A stretch of DNA of 64,000 bases from Plantactinospora alkalitolerans (GCF_015690345.1 NZ_JADPUN010000145.1:22187-86186), one strand, 5' to 3'; counted from the stretch's first letter, positions 1 to 8,695 are shown. Translations and numbers: made by a program. Notes: a model not told the origin generated them from the sequence alone.

Positions 1-195
1 GATGCTGTCCGCGCCCGCGAGCATCCCGGCCACGATCGTGGCGACCTTGCCGGCCGGGTTCGCGCCTTTGTCGGTCGGCAGGCTCACCCGGTCGGCGACC
101 GCGTCGTGCAGCCCGGCCTGCTCGGCAAGGCGCATCACCGGAACGAGGCCGGCACACGACACCAGATTCGGATCATCGAACGTCACGGCCGTCAC
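1..195 (-). CDS. IS1380-type transposase, N-terminal part only
   Basis: The minus strand reads from a GTG at 195 off the left edge of the window without a stop. The 65 visible residues contain VMRLAEQAGLHD and LPTDKGANPAGKV, which I recognise as the conserved N-terminus of IS1380-family transposases. The DDE catalytic core would lie outside the window, so I cannot tell whether the gene is intact. It belongs to the mobile-element-rich segment that ends at the tRNA-Leu gene. The start is tentative: a second in-frame GTG lies at 186. Confidence 0.65.
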   Translation of the reverse strand, partial: MTAVTFDDPNLVSCAGLVPVMRLAEQAGLHDAVADRVSLPTDKGANPAGKVATIVAGMLAGADSI

Positions 196-291
196 CGGCG
201 CGTCATGGCGTAATCTCACCTGCGAGGTGCCCTCTCGAACGACGGAATAGAAGCGTGAGAACTCCTATCCTTCCAGTTCAGAGGGCACTTT

Positions 292-1071
292 CTATCTCCG
301 GGGCTCCATCAGCTCGAACCTCATCGGTGGATCGAGGCTCAGCAACCTTTGCGGTAGGTATTTGTATTCGAAATGGGTCAGATGCAGGGCGGCGGCAACG
401 AGGTCGCCGGTCCGGCGTGGGCTGACAGTGGTGTGGCGCACCGCCTTCCAGCGTCCGAGAAGGATCGCCAAGCCGCGTTCGCCTTGCCAACGCAGGCCGC
501 GTAGCAGCCGGTTGTAGGCGCGGCTGTCGGGCGCGAGCCGACTGCCGTCTGCGGGCTGCTTGACCGGGCTCTTGATGCCGTGGCCCGCGCTTTCGTAACC
601 GGAGTCGGCCAGGGTGGGTAGGTCGGGGTCGGCGGCGGACCAGTTCAGCGCGGCGGTGACGCCCGGCTCGCGGGCGCAGATGGTGTAGTGCAGGTGCCCG
701 GGCACCGCCGGTGATGTCCAGATCGGTAGCCCATCTGGGCGCATGACGGCTTGAATGTTCGCGCCGACGTCGCGGTGCTTGCCGGAATACCAGGCGTCGA
801 TGACCTCGCCTTTGACGCTGAGCGTGGTCTCGGTGATTTGGTCGCAGTCGAACAGTTTCCCGTCCAGGATGACGTGGGACCAGCCGTCGTTGGCCACTCG
901 TCGCAGGGCGGCGTGCAGATCCTGTGCCTGGGCCGCGAGGACGGCGATGCCCTCGTCGCGGTAGCGGTACGCGGTGGCCCGGGAGATGCCGAACCCTGCG
1001 TGGAGCAAGGCCAGGTCCTCGGCCTTGCGGAACCAGACCAGCACCATCAACGCCTGGTGGAAGCAGGTCAA
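292..1071 (-). pseudogene. IS5-type transposase, damaged at the 5' end
   Basis: The product resembles the HTH_Tnp_4/DDE_Tnp_4 transposases of the IS5 family. Visible motifs are a helix-turn-helix (FGISRATAYRYRDE), VILDGKLFDCD with a likely first catalytic Asp, WYSGKHRDVGANIQ, LADSGYESAG and the family C-terminus ALHLTHFEYKYLP. The frame can be read upstream to about 1147 (GRLLTAERRARRTRTGTRA) before a TGA, but no ATG or GTG lies in that stretch. Only a TTG at 1071, inside conserved sequence, could start it. The natural N-terminus therefore seems lost by frameshift or deletion, and I call it a non-autonomous remnant. Confidence 0.6.
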
Positions 1072-1168
1072 CGCCCGCGTACCGGTGCGGGTGCGCCGAG
1101 CCCTGCGTTCGGCGGTGAGGAGCCGACCGAGGTGCCCGCACCGTCACAGGCGCTGGCCGCTGCGTGCC

Positions 1169-1399
1169 CTATCGGCGAGCTTTCTCTTGCACGACAACAG
1201 CAGCCGATGCCCCGATCAGCCTGGATAACAGCCGGTAACGCGATACCCAAGGCCAGTCGAGAGGATTGCCCCCCATGTAACCCACAAAGCGGGACTGAAT
1301 CTCGCTCGGTCCGATGGCGTTAGTGTCAAGTAGGCCCTTGATGATTTGTGCAGCGGCTTGAGCTGCATTCGCGGCAATCCAGTTGTGCTTCTCGTACCG
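1169..1399 (-). pseudogene. Fragment of a degraded unknown gene
   Basis: On the minus strand an open stretch runs from 1399 to a TAG at 1169-1171 with natural-looking protein composition. It includes YEKHNWIAANAAQAAAQII, SEIQSRFVGYMGGNPLDWP and VVVQEKARR. An in-frame TAA at 1400-1402 cuts it off from a preceding DYEMDVL-like stretch. The IS256 copy begins only 118 bases upstream. I recognise no family. It reads like the 3' part of an accessory gene broken by a stop codon and then by transposon insertion. The remainder of 1172-1516 holds nothing else I can support. Confidence 0.35.
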
Positions 1400-1516
1400 T
1401 TAGAGGACGTCCATCTCGTAGTCGCATCGGCGCACCAACGATCACCCCGACTCTGACCACCGTAAGCGGCAGCCACGGTGTGCCGTACCCGAATCTGACT
1501 TCCGTACACGGCGTTG

Positions 1517-2924
1517 TGGGTCTGTAAGAACAACGGTGTAACTCCTGTCAAGCAAGGAGTCACCTCTGATGACGGTCATCACGGACACGGCGGATACTTC
1601 CGCAGTGCCTGAGAACGAGACGACGAAGCGGTCCCGGAAGTCGGCCACGGCGGCGACTGTGGACCCGGCCCTGGTCAACCAACTGGTCACCCAGGCCCGC
1701 GAGCAGGGCCTGCAGCTGTCCGGTGAGGGCGGGCTGCTGCAGCAGCTGACGAAGATCGTGTTGGAGTCCGCGCTGGAAGGCGAGATCACCGACCACCTCG
1801 GCTACGACCGGCACGACCCGGCCGGCAACGGCAGCGGCAACTCCCGCAACGGCATCCGGACGAAGACCGTCCTGACCGATGTCGGACCCGTGCAGGTCAA
1901 CGTGCCCGGGACCGGGCGGGTTCGTTCGAGACGACGATCGTGCGTAAGCGCCAACGCCGCCTGTCCGGTGTGGAGGACCTGGTGTTGTCGCTGTCGGCGA
2001 AGGGCCTGACCACCGGTGAGATCAGCGCCCACCTCGCCGAGGTGTACGGCGCGGATGTGTCGCGCCGGACGATCTCCACGATCACCGACAAGGTCCTCGA
2101 CGGGATGGCCGAGTGGCAGAACCGGCCGCTCGACCCCGTCTACCCGGTGATCTTCCTCGACGTGATCCACGTCAAGATTAGGGACGGCAAGGTCGCGAAC
2201 CGGCCGATCTACGTCGCGCTCGCGGTGACCGTCGACGGTCACCGGGACATCCTCGGACTGTGGGCCGGTGACGGCGGCGAGGGCGCGAAGTTCTGGCTCC
2301 AGGTGCTCACCGAGCTGCGCAACCGTGGTGTCGAGGACGTGTGCATGGTGGTGTGTGACGGGTTGAAAGGTCTGCCCGAGGCGATCGGGGAGACCTGGCC
2401 CCTGGCGGTGACCCAGACGTGTGTCGTGCACCTGCTGCGGGCGTCGTTCCGGTACGCGGCCCGTCAGCACTGGGACGCGATCGCGAAGGCGTTGCGGCCG
2501 GTCTACACCGCGGCGACCGAGCAGGCCGCGCAGCAACGGTTCCTGGAGTTCGCCGAGGTGTGGGGCGACCGGTACCCGGCGATCGTCAGGCTGTGGACCA
2601 ACTCGTGGGCGGAGTTCGCGCCGTTTTTGGCCTTCGACGCCGAGATCCGCACGATCGGGTGCTCCACTAATGCGATCGAGAGCGTCAACGCCCGTATCCG
2701 TAAGGCGGTCCGCGCCCGTGGCCACTTCCCGAACGAGCAGGCGGCCCTCAAGTGCGTGTACCTGGCGGTGATGTCGCTGGACCCCACCGGCACCGGACGC
2801 AAACGCTGGGCCATCCGCTGGAAGGCGGCCCTGAACGCCTTCGAGATCGCCTTCGACGGCCGACTCCGTACCGGACGCAAGTAGCTATTTTCACCTCAGT
2901 TACACCGAAAACTTGACAGACCCA
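1517..2924. mobile_element. IS256-family insertion sequence with terminal inverted repeats
   Basis: Imperfect 27-bp inverted repeats bound the element at 1517-1543 and 2898-2924. The outer nine bases (TGGGTCTGT) and the inner ten (CGGTGTAACT) match exactly, while the middle differs. The enclosed gene is a mutator-type (IS256) transposase. I could not find a convincing 8-9 bp target duplication next to the ends (CGGCGTTG on the left, TTATCGGC on the right), so rearrangement after insertion is possible. Confidence 0.8.
1569..2884 (+). pseudogene. IS256 (mutator-type) transposase, frameshifted
   Basis: Two overlapping frames together give a near full-length Transposase_mut protein. 1569-about 1920 encodes the N-terminal region (LEGEITDHLGYDRHDPAG), and about 1920-2884 encodes the catalytic core. 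The DDE residues are present in VIFLDVIHVKIRDG, MVVCDGLKG and NAIESVNARIRK. The reading frame is lost around 1905-1925, where the usual VPRDRDGSFE region reads VPGTGRVRSRRR because of small indels. Unless a programmed shift occurs, which IS256 does not normally use, this copy cannot make active transposase. It could be mobilised in trans because both ends are present. Confidence 0.8.
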
Positions 2925-3006
2925 TTTATCGGCAGGCACAACCCCGCCGTGCACGGCCAGCCGCCTGAAAATTCCCGAAACTTCTGATAACAGCCGGCCA
3001 CACAGC

Positions 3007-3012
3007 TAGTGT
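3007..3012 (+). promoter_or_regulatory. Candidate -10 element (TAGTGT) before two small ORFs
   Basis: TAGTGT fits the actinobacterial TANNNT -10 pattern and lies about 60 bases upstream of the first small ORF, in AT-richer sequence. A weak -35 candidate (TTCTGA) lies about 19 bases upstream of it. This is a pattern match only. Confidence 0.25.
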
Positions 3013-3072
3013 GAACGGACCGACAGTTCCGGACGAACGGCGCCACGGAACAGACAGGTGAAGGGATGAGGG

Positions 3073-3252
3073 ATGTCCGGAGAGAGTTCCGGGTCTGAGG
3101 AGAGAAATGGGCAAAGTAGCCTCAACACTCCGATCGACTGGAGTCAATTTCCCGAACTAGTACGCGCAACGACCTACGGCGGTGACATCGACGCATACCT
3201 GACTGACATAGGAGTGGACCTGTCGGTTGTCACCAATGATGACGACGCTTGA
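3073..3252 (+). CDS. Small acidic hypothetical protein (59 aa)
   Basis: An ATG at 3073 follows a good ribosome binding site (AGGTGAAGGG, seven bases upstream) and opens a 59-residue frame ending in VVTNDDDA. The product is acidic and polar, without cysteine, signal peptide or membrane segment. It contains NTPIDWSQFPELVRATTY and GGDIDAYLTDIGVDL. I do not recognise a family. Its end lies just before the start of the next small gene, and that gene's ribosome binding site overlaps its last codons, so the two look translationally coupled. GC content is clearly below that of the chromosome around it, suggesting acquired DNA. It could be a partner, antitoxin or leader for the following hydrophobic protein, but nothing proves this. 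Confidence 0.45.
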   Translation: MSGESSGSEERNGQSSLNTPIDWSQFPELVRATTYGGDIDAYLTDIGVDLSVVTNDDDA

Positions 3253-3265
3253 AAGGTGGGTTGAG

Positions 3266-3556
3266 ATGGTATGCATGAGTGAGAAGCTGACTGCGGGAAT
3301 CGCGGGCGCTGCCGTTGCGGCAGGCGGCATCGGGCTAATCGCGTCGACCGCGACCGGCCCCGCCTTTTTCGCTACTGCCGTTGGGTGGATAACGGCATGT
3401 GCGGGGTATGGCGTTGCATTGGGAAACCTGGCCCTCTGCCTTGAAACTAACGGCTACGCCGAGATGGCGCAGTTTTTGCGGGAGAAGTCGAACTCAATCA
3501 TGCAGGAAATCGAAGCATTCAGGGAGTTCGCCAGGTCCGTCGGCTTCAGCATGTGA
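3266..3556 (+). CDS. Small hydrophobic hypothetical protein (96 aa)
   Basis: I chose the ATG at 3266 because AAAGGTGGG lies six or seven bases upstream; ATG 3275 and upstream starts are alternatives. The N-terminal half is a Gly/Ala-rich hydrophobic hairpin (GIAGAAVAAGGIGLIAS, then FFATAVGWITACAGYGVA). The C-terminal half is amphipathic and charged (MAQFLREKSNSIMQEIEAF). Two membrane helices followed by a cytoplasmic helix is the simplest reading. The layout resembles small holins, bacteriocins or toxin-like membrane peptides, but no family is recognised. It sits 14 bases after the acidic 59-residue ORF and shares its low GC. Confidence 0.5.
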   Translation: MVCMSEKLTAGIAGAAVAAGGIGLIASTATGPAFFATAVGWITACAGYGVALGNLALCLETNGYAEMAQFLREKSNSIMQEIEAFREFARSVGFSM

Positions 3557-3586
3557 CGTGCACTATGAGGGCGTTAACCATCTCTC

Positions 3587-3880
3587 CTAATACTCCGGCC
3601 GTACCTGTTGAATTCGGAGTCTTCGCTGGTAGTGGCTTAGTTTAGCCCGGTACTGGTGGCGACGATGCCACCACGACCATCGATATATGTGGTCAAGTGG
3701 TCGAGCTCGGGTGATCAGGTGTGCCAGGAGACGGCGGACCTCGCCCAAGGTGAGTGGGATGAGCCCTTGTCGGGCGGGTTCGGATTCCCCTTTTCGGCGT
3801 GCGCGGTCGTGACGGCGAGGTAGGCGTGGGCGCACATAACCAGCGTTATGTGCCGGTACCAGGCGTCGTAGCGCCTACAG
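3587..3880 (-). pseudogene. C-terminal remnant of an IS701/IS4-like transposase
   Basis: The minus strand keeps the typical end of these DDE transposases: LIPLTLGEVRRLLAHLI followed by WSWWHRRHQYRAKLSHYQ, to a stop at 3587. Just upstream, in another frame, the conserved RYDAWYRHITLVMCAHAYLAVTT can be read (about 3790-3880), so one frameshift separates the two pieces. The catalytic core is gone. It is a scar of an earlier insertion. Confidence 0.55.
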
Positions 3881-3937
3881 CTGAACAATCTATCAGACCG
3901 AACTACAAGTTCACCTCACGTCCGGTCTGATATTGAC

Positions 3938-4594
3938 TCAGACGGAGGGGTCTCGTGTTAATGTCATGAGCCACGATCGCAGGCGCCCGCCTGGATCCTT
4001 CGAAAAGTCGACCGTCATCTTCAATCCGTCCACCACGCCGATCGATACCAGTGCGGCCCCCAGGAGAGGCAGACCACTCACCCAGGCAAATAAGCCGAAC
4101 CCGACGGATGCAATCGTAAGACCGACGGCCGAGGTCTCGCCCCACCTGTCACTGTCCTTAAGGTGTGCAACACCAAGGCAGCCAAGTGCACATGCGGCGA
4201 CGACGAGCGGCACGCTCAATACGAGTTGACTATCAACCAGCGCCACCACGCTCGCCATAGCGCACGTCAGCGCCCCGACCCCACCAGCCAGGGACCCCGC
4301 AATTCGCGCCCATCTTGCGTACTCATCTTCCGGCCCGTCGACTCTAAGTAGATCTCTTATCGTAAATCCCACGGCAAAGCCGCCGCCCGCTGTGAGCCCG
4401 GCGACGAGAACAACCTCTCCAGTGTTGCCTAGAATGTATATCCCCAAGCTCCAGACAGCCAAAGGGATTGCAATACCCAGTAGCGCCAGCAGGGGATGGA
4501 ATATCCATCCGAGAACGTCAGTTGGGGCATCCTCAAAGAAGATGCTAAGGTAAAATCCGGCTACCAACATCACACTGAAAGCTCCTGAGAACAC
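3938..4594 (-). CDS. Multi-pass membrane protein, probably 5'-truncated
   Basis: The frame encodes about 218 residues with roughly six hydrophobic segments, for example FHPLLALLGIAIPLAVW, VVLVAGLTAGGGFAVGF and LVVAACALGCLGVAHL. No family is recognised. The GTG at 4594 is a poor start: membrane-protein sequence continues in frame upstream to about 4679 (LIGLVIAVVGSGISIF) without an ATG or GTG. It then meets a TGA inside sequence shared with the serine recombinase on the other strand. The natural N-terminus therefore appears lost at a DNA junction near 4680. GC is lower than in the flanks, as for the nearby small ORFs. Confidence 0.45.
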   Translation of the reverse strand: MFSGAFSVMLVAGFYLSIFFEDAPTDVLGWIFHPLLALLGIAIPLAVWSLGIYILGNTGEVVLVAGLTAGGGFAVGFTIRDLLRVDGPEDEYARWARIAGSLAGGVGALTCAMASVVALVDSQLVLSVPLVVAACALGCLGVAHLKDSDRWGETSAVGLTIASVGFGLFAWVSGLPLLGAALVSIGVVDGLKMTVDFSKDPGGRLRSWLMTLTRDPSV

Positions 4595-4677
4595 GAGTAT
4601 GCCCCCAAGCCACGCGTTTCCCTGGCCCGGGAAGATAGAGATCCCGGATCCAACGACCGCGATAACGAGGCCGATAA

Positions 4678-5631
4678 GTGTCGCTCGCCGAGTCCCTCAC
4701 CCGTGATGACATCCCCTGCCCATCCGCCCAAGACCGGGCCCGCAACCGGCATCGAGCCGGCGTGGCCTGGTCCAAGAGTGCGATCCGGGTGATCCTCACC
4801 AATCCCCGCTACACCGGGCGGCAGACCTGGAACAAGCAGCGAACCGACGAGGTACTCCTCGACGTCAACGACGTCGCCCTCGGGCACACCGCCGTCATGC
4901 GCTGGAACGACCGCGACCGGTGGGTCACTTCCAAAGACCTGGTCCATGAGCCCCTGGTCGACCAGACCGACTTTGAGGCGGTGCAGACAATGCTCACCCG
5001 CCGTGCCCGGACCGGTACCGCACCGAAACGGCCCCACCGTTCCCGGCACCCGTACATCTTCAAGAGCCTGATCTTCTGCGGTGTCTGCCAGCGGAAGATG
5101 CAGGCCCGACACTCCCACGGTGTCGCTTACTACCGATGCCGCTACCCGCAGGAGTACGCACTGGCCAACAAGGTCGACCACCCCCGGAACGTGATCATGC
5201 GCGAAGAGGTACTGATCCAGCCCCTCGACACCTGGCTCGCCCAGCAGTTCGGACCGCTCCACCGGCGTCACACCATCACCAAGCTGATCGACCAGGCAAC
5301 GGTCGGCATGCCTACTCCGGCTTCCAAACCGCAAGGACCCACCACGGCTGAGCTGGACGCCAAGCTGACCCGCTACCGGGCGGCGCTGGACGCGGGGGCG
5401 GACCCCGCAGTGGTCGCTGGCTGGATCGCGGAAACCCAAGCCGAGCGCGAGCACATCAACCAGCGCCACAACGTACCTACACCAGTCGATGAACTCAGCT
5501 CCCTGAGCGAGGACCAGATCATCGCCATCGGCCTACGTCTGACCTATGAGCCGGAAACACGAACGGTGCAAGCCAAGATCGATCTTGGCTTGCACCGTTG
5601 GGATTCGGTTTGTGTCCGAGGGGGGACTTGA
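4678..5631 (+). pseudogene. Large serine recombinase lacking its catalytic domain
   Basis: The 317 residues match the middle and C-terminal parts of large serine integrases. The Recombinase domain is at the start (AWSKSAIRVILTNPRYTGR), followed by the zinc ribbon (FCGVCQRKMQ and YYRCRYP) and a helical region (LDAKLTRYRAALDAGADP). The N-terminal resolvase domain with the nucleophilic serine is missing. Homology begins right at 4678, where the opposite-strand membrane gene also breaks off. The frame ends inside the 3' end of the tRNA-Leu gene. It is probably the relic of an integrated element and cannot recombine DNA by itself. Confidence 0.7.
5562..5599 (-). terminator. Perfect 38-bp palindrome beside tRNA-Leu
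   Basis: The 19 bases at 5562-5580 are the exact reverse complement of 5581-5599, centred on GATC. The palindrome starts 14 bases beyond the tRNA 3' end on the minus strand, so it is a likely terminator hairpin for the tRNA, though no strong T-tract follows. It also lies within the last codons of the recombinase relic, so a recombination-site role is possible. Confidence 0.55.
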
Positions 5632-5696
5632 ACCCCCACGCCCTATACGGGCACTAGCACCTCAAGCTAGCGCGTCTGCCATTCCGCCACCCGGAC
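5613..5696 (-). tRNA. tRNA-Leu (anticodon GAG)
   Basis: The minus strand folds as a class II tRNA. The acceptor arm GTCCGGG (5696-5690) pairs with CTCGGAC (5620-5614), with A at 5613 as discriminator. The D-arm contains GGCAGACGCG, and the anticodon loop CTTGAGG gives anticodon GAG. A long variable arm (TGCCCGTATAGGGCG) is followed by the T-arm GGGGGTTCAAGTCCCCC. CCA is not encoded. The gene marks the edge of the mobile-element region. Confidence 0.93.
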
Positions 5697-6111
5697 CTAC
5701 TCGTCAACCCTACCGTTGGCCCCTTGAGCGATCACATCGCCCATCGGCCGCCCGTAGGGCCGCACGGGGCACTACTGTACACGGCACTCGTGGATCATGC
5801 ACGGCGGCCATGTCCGGGCGTTGCGCAGGCGCTCCGCCGGCCGTTTCGGAGGCACGATGATCTCCAGCGCCGCAGGTCTGACGGCTGTTCAACGCCCTGC
5901 TCCCGACGGCCAAAAGGTATCGAACCAATATGTAGTAGGGCGCGTTCCGTCGTAGGCGGCGTACCGGCCCTGGTGGTGGATCAGGGGTCCACCCCCGGCG
6001 TACTCGGTCAGTAACGGTCCGGAGGAGTGGTCGGCTGGTCTCCGGCGGCGATCTGCGGGCACGGCGCCTGGAGGCTGACCCGGGGCTCGGGTCCGCGATC
6101 ACCGTTCGCGT
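5697..6111. other. Intergenic region without a supported gene
   Basis: No convincing coding sequence lies here; the open frames have arginine/proline-rich shadow composition. On the minus strand TAGGGT lies about ten bases before the tRNA 5' end and could be its -10 element. An AT-richer patch lies around 5917-5940. I see nothing else. Confidence 0.4.
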
Positions 6112-6870
6112 TCAGGAGGCGGAGCCGCGATCCGAGCCTGATTGCACACCGAGTCGGCCGAGCAGGTGACGGCGGACCGGGCCGAAGCCGGGATCGTCAG
6201 CGGCGCGCGGCCGGGTCAGCGGGACCGGGGCGTTTTCCACGATGCGTCCGCCATCGAGCACGAGAGTGCGGTCGGCCAACAGCAGCGCCTCGTCCACGTC
6301 GTGGGTGACCAGCAGCGCGGCGAAGTTGTGCTCGGCGCGTAGCCGGCCGAAGAGGGTCTGCATCTTGAGCCGGGTGAGTGCGTCGAGCGCGCCGAACGGC
6401 TCGTCGAGGAGTAGCAGCGCCGGCTCCCGGACCAGTGCTCGCGCGACGGCGACCCGCTGGGCCTGCCCGCCGGAGAGCTCAGCGGGCCAGGATCGGCCCC
6501 GGTCGGCGAGTCCGACCTCGGCGAGAGCGGCGGCCACCCGCTCGCGTACGCCGCCGCCCGTCACGCCGAGTGACACGTTGTCGGCGACCCTCTTCCAGGG
6601 TAGGAGCCGGTGCTCCTGGAAGACGACAGCCTGGCTGCCCATCCGGGAGATCTCGCCGCTGGCATCGGGATCGAGACCGGCCAGGATGCGCAGCAGGGTG
6701 CTCTTGCCGGAGCCGCTGCCACCCAACAGCGCGACCACCTCACCCGGGTCAATGGCCAGATCGACGTCGTCGAGTACGACGGTCCCGCCGAAGGACCTGC
6801 GTACCTCGCGTGCGGTGACGACCGGCCGGGTGGTGGCGGTGCTCAGCGTGCCTGTAGTCCGCGTCGCCAT
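6112..6870 (-). CDS. ssuB: Aliphatic sulfonate ABC transporter ATP-binding protein
   Basis: This is the cytoplasmic ATPase that energises sulfonate uptake. Visible motifs are Walker A GGSGSGKST, the Q-loop region VVFQEHRLLPW (typical of SsuB/TauB), the signature LSGGQAQR, Walker B LLLLDEPFGALD and the switch histidine in LLVTHDVDEA. The length of 252 residues is normal. I placed the start at ATG 6870 because AAAGGAG lies just upstream. The start lies 28 bases inside the end of ssuC, so the two are translationally coupled. Together with ssuC and ssuA and the divergent ssuD the substrate is most likely an alkanesulfonate; nitrate or taurine carriers of the same family are alternatives. Confidence 0.88.
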   Translation of the reverse strand: MATRTTGTLSTATTRPVVTAREVRRSFGGTVVLDDVDLAIDPGEVVALLGGSGSGKSTLLRILAGLDPDASGEISRMGSQAVVFQEHRLLPWKRVADNVSLGVTGGGVRERVAAALAEVGLADRGRSWPAELSGGQAQRVAVARALVREPALLLLDEPFGALDALTRLKMQTLFGRLRAEHNFAALLVTHDVDEALLLADRTLVLDGGRIVENAPVPLTRPRAADDPGFGPVRRHLLGRLGVQSGSDRGSAS

Positions 6871-7688
6871 GTCAGGGTTCTCCTTTCCAGCATCCGGAGT
6901 GCGAGGTCGGACAGCAGCCCGAGGAGTGCGTAGACGAGCAGGCCGAGGACGACGACTTCGGTCTGGCTGAACTCCCGGGCCTCCATCATCAGGAAGCCGA
7001 TCCCGGTCTGCGCGTTCACCTGCTCGCCGACCACGAGACTGAGCCAGGCGGCCCCGAGAGCCAGCCGGAGGCCGAGGAAGAGCGACGGCAGCGCGCCCGG
7101 CAGTACGACGTGTCGGAGCCGGGCGAGCTGACCCAGTCCGCAGGCCCGGGCCGCCTCCACCAGGCGCTCGTCGATGTCCCGGATTCCGGCGTACGTGTTG
7201 AAGTAGATCGGGAAGAACGCGCCGAGGGCGACCAGTGTGATCTTCAGCGATTCGCCGATGCCGACCCAGATGATCAGGAGCGGTACCAGCCCGAGGTGCG
7301 GGAGCATCCGGGCCATCTGCACCGGTGGGTCGACCAGGTCGTCCCCGAGCCGGAGCAGTCCCGCCGCGGCGCCGAGCACCAGCGCCAGTGCCCCGCCGAT
7401 GACCAGGCCGATTCCGGCCCGGGTGAGGGAGTCCAGCAGGTGGACGCCGAGGGTGCCGTCCCGGGCCAGTCGCCAGCCGGCCCGCGCCACCTCGCTGGGC
7501 GCGGAGAGCTTCTCCGGTGGCAGCCGACCGGTCTGGGCCGCTGCCTGCCAGACCAGGAGCAGCCCGACCGGGGTGAGCGCGCGGCGCCACCGTCGCCCGG
7601 GGTGGGCACCTCGGCGCGACCGGGCCGGGGTCGGCGCGGGGGCGACAGTGGACCTGTCGGCAGCCTCGACGAGGCTACTGGTCGTCAT
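6843..7688 (-). CDS. ssuC: Sulfonate ABC transporter permease
   Basis: The 281-residue inner-membrane permease belongs to the SsuC/TauC (BPD_transp_1) family. An arginine-rich N-terminal tail precedes about six membrane segments. The conserved coupling-loop region is around ARACGLGQLARLRHVVLPGALP, the EAA-type motif that contacts the ATPase. The ATG at 7688 overlaps the ssuA stop by four bases (ATGA), and its 3' end overlaps ssuB by 28 bases, so the order ssuA-ssuC-ssuB forms one operon. It probably forms the sulfonate channel fed by the lipoprotein SsuA. Confidence 0.87.
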   Translation of the reverse strand: MTTSSLVEAADRSTVAPAPTPARSRRGAHPGRRWRRALTPVGLLLVWQAAAQTGRLPPEKLSAPSEVARAGWRLARDGTLGVHLLDSLTRAGIGLVIGGALALVLGAAAGLLRLGDDLVDPPVQMARMLPHLGLVPLLIIWVGIGESLKITLVALGAFFPIYFNTYAGIRDIDERLVEAARACGLGQLARLRHVVLPGALPSLFLGLRLALGAAWLSLVVGEQVNAQTGIGFLMMEAREFSQTEVVVLGLLVYALLGLLSDLALRMLERRTLTWRRGLQAR

Positions 7689-8695
7689 CGGAGCACGCCG
7701 TTGAACTGGTCATCCACCAGGGAGAGCATGTCCACCTTGCCGGGCACCAGCTTCAGCTCGGTGAAGCCGTCGGCGATCGCCTGCAACTCGGCACCGATCT
7801 CCGGGGTGACCGGTGCGAGCGGCTTGGCGCTGCGGGCCAGGGCGCGAGCCGCCGTCGACTCGTCGATCTTCAGCTCCGGAGCCAGGATCGTGGTCCGCTC
7901 CTGCGGGTTGGCGATGCCCCAGTCGGTGGTGCTCCGGTACGTCTCCAGGAACTTCCGGATCTGGTCGGGCTTCCGTTCCAGCGCCTCCGGCGAGACCAGG
8001 ATGTACTCGCGATTGCTGGCCAGCCCGGTGGCGTCGGCGAGGATCTTCACTCCGGGCTGCTCGGCGAGGGCGAAGTACGGGTCCCAGATGATCCAGGCGT
8101 CGACCTGGTCGTTGTCGAACGCGGGCCGTGCCTCGGCCGGCTTGAGATACTTGACGTTGACGTCCGAGAGCGTCATGTGATGTGCCTCGAGCAGCCGGAC
8201 CAGCAGCCAGTTGACGTTTGATCCCTTGTTCAGGGCGATGGTCTTGCCCGCCAGGTCGGCGAAGCTGCGGAAGCCCTTTGCCTCCTTGACCAGGACCGCC
8301 TCGCCCTGTGGCACCGGTTCCGACGTACCGATGATCCGGAACTTGATTTTGCCGGCGGCGGCGAAGACCGGCGGTGCCTCGCCGACCTGGCCGATGTCGA
8401 TGGCGCCGGCCTTGAGCGCCTCGGTCAGCGCCGGCCCGCTCTCGAACAGGGACCAGGTGGCGTCCGGCGCCGCAGCGCGGGCCTTCACCAGGCTCAGCCC
8501 GCCGAAACGTTGGTAGCCGACCAGCAGTTTCCCGTTGTCGGTGCCGGCGTCGGCACTGTCGCCGCCGCATCCGGCGGTCGCTCCGGTTGCCGCCAGGGCC
8601 ACCGCGAGCAGTCCCGCGAGGAAGGGACGCCGCCCCCGGCCGACGTGGGACAGGGTTCGGGAACGGTCGCGCGAGCTCCGGGCGGGATGGGACAT
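7685..8695 (-). CDS. ssuA: Sulfonate-binding lipoprotein
   Basis: This is the extracellular substrate-binding protein of the transporter (SsuA/NMT1-like fold, 336 residues). I start it at ATG 8695. A basic N-region and hydrophobic core (FLAGLLAVALAAT) end at a lipobox-like GATAGC, so it should be lipid-anchored at a cysteine near residue 40. Family motifs include VGYQRFGGLSLVKARA, LNKGSNVNWLLVRLLE and DAWIIWDPYFALAE. It is the first gene of the operon. The divergent monooxygenase supports alkanesulfonate as ligand. A longer upstream frame exists, but it lacks a signal sequence. Confidence 0.85.
   Translation of the reverse strand: MSHPARSSRDRSRTLSHVGRGRRPFLAGLLAVALAATGATAGCGGDSADAGTDNGKLLVGYQRFGGLSLVKARAAAPDATWSLFESGPALTEALKAGAIDIGQVGEAPPVFAAAGKIKFRIIGTSEPVPQGEAVLVKEAKGFRSFADLAGKTIALNKGSNVNWLLVRLLEAHHMTLSDVNVKYLKPAEARPAFDNDQVDAWIIWDPYFALAEQPGVKILADATGLASNREYILVSPEALERKPDQIRKFLETYRSTTDWGIANPQERTTILAPELKIDESTAARALARSAKPLAPVTPEIGAELQAIADGFTELKLVPGKVDMLSLVDDQFNGVLR

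Noticed and set aside
5724..6014. A possible 96-residue protein in the gap after the tRNA gene
   Set aside because: There is no ribosome binding site, the composition is Arg/Pro/Cys-rich shadow type, and there are no motifs.
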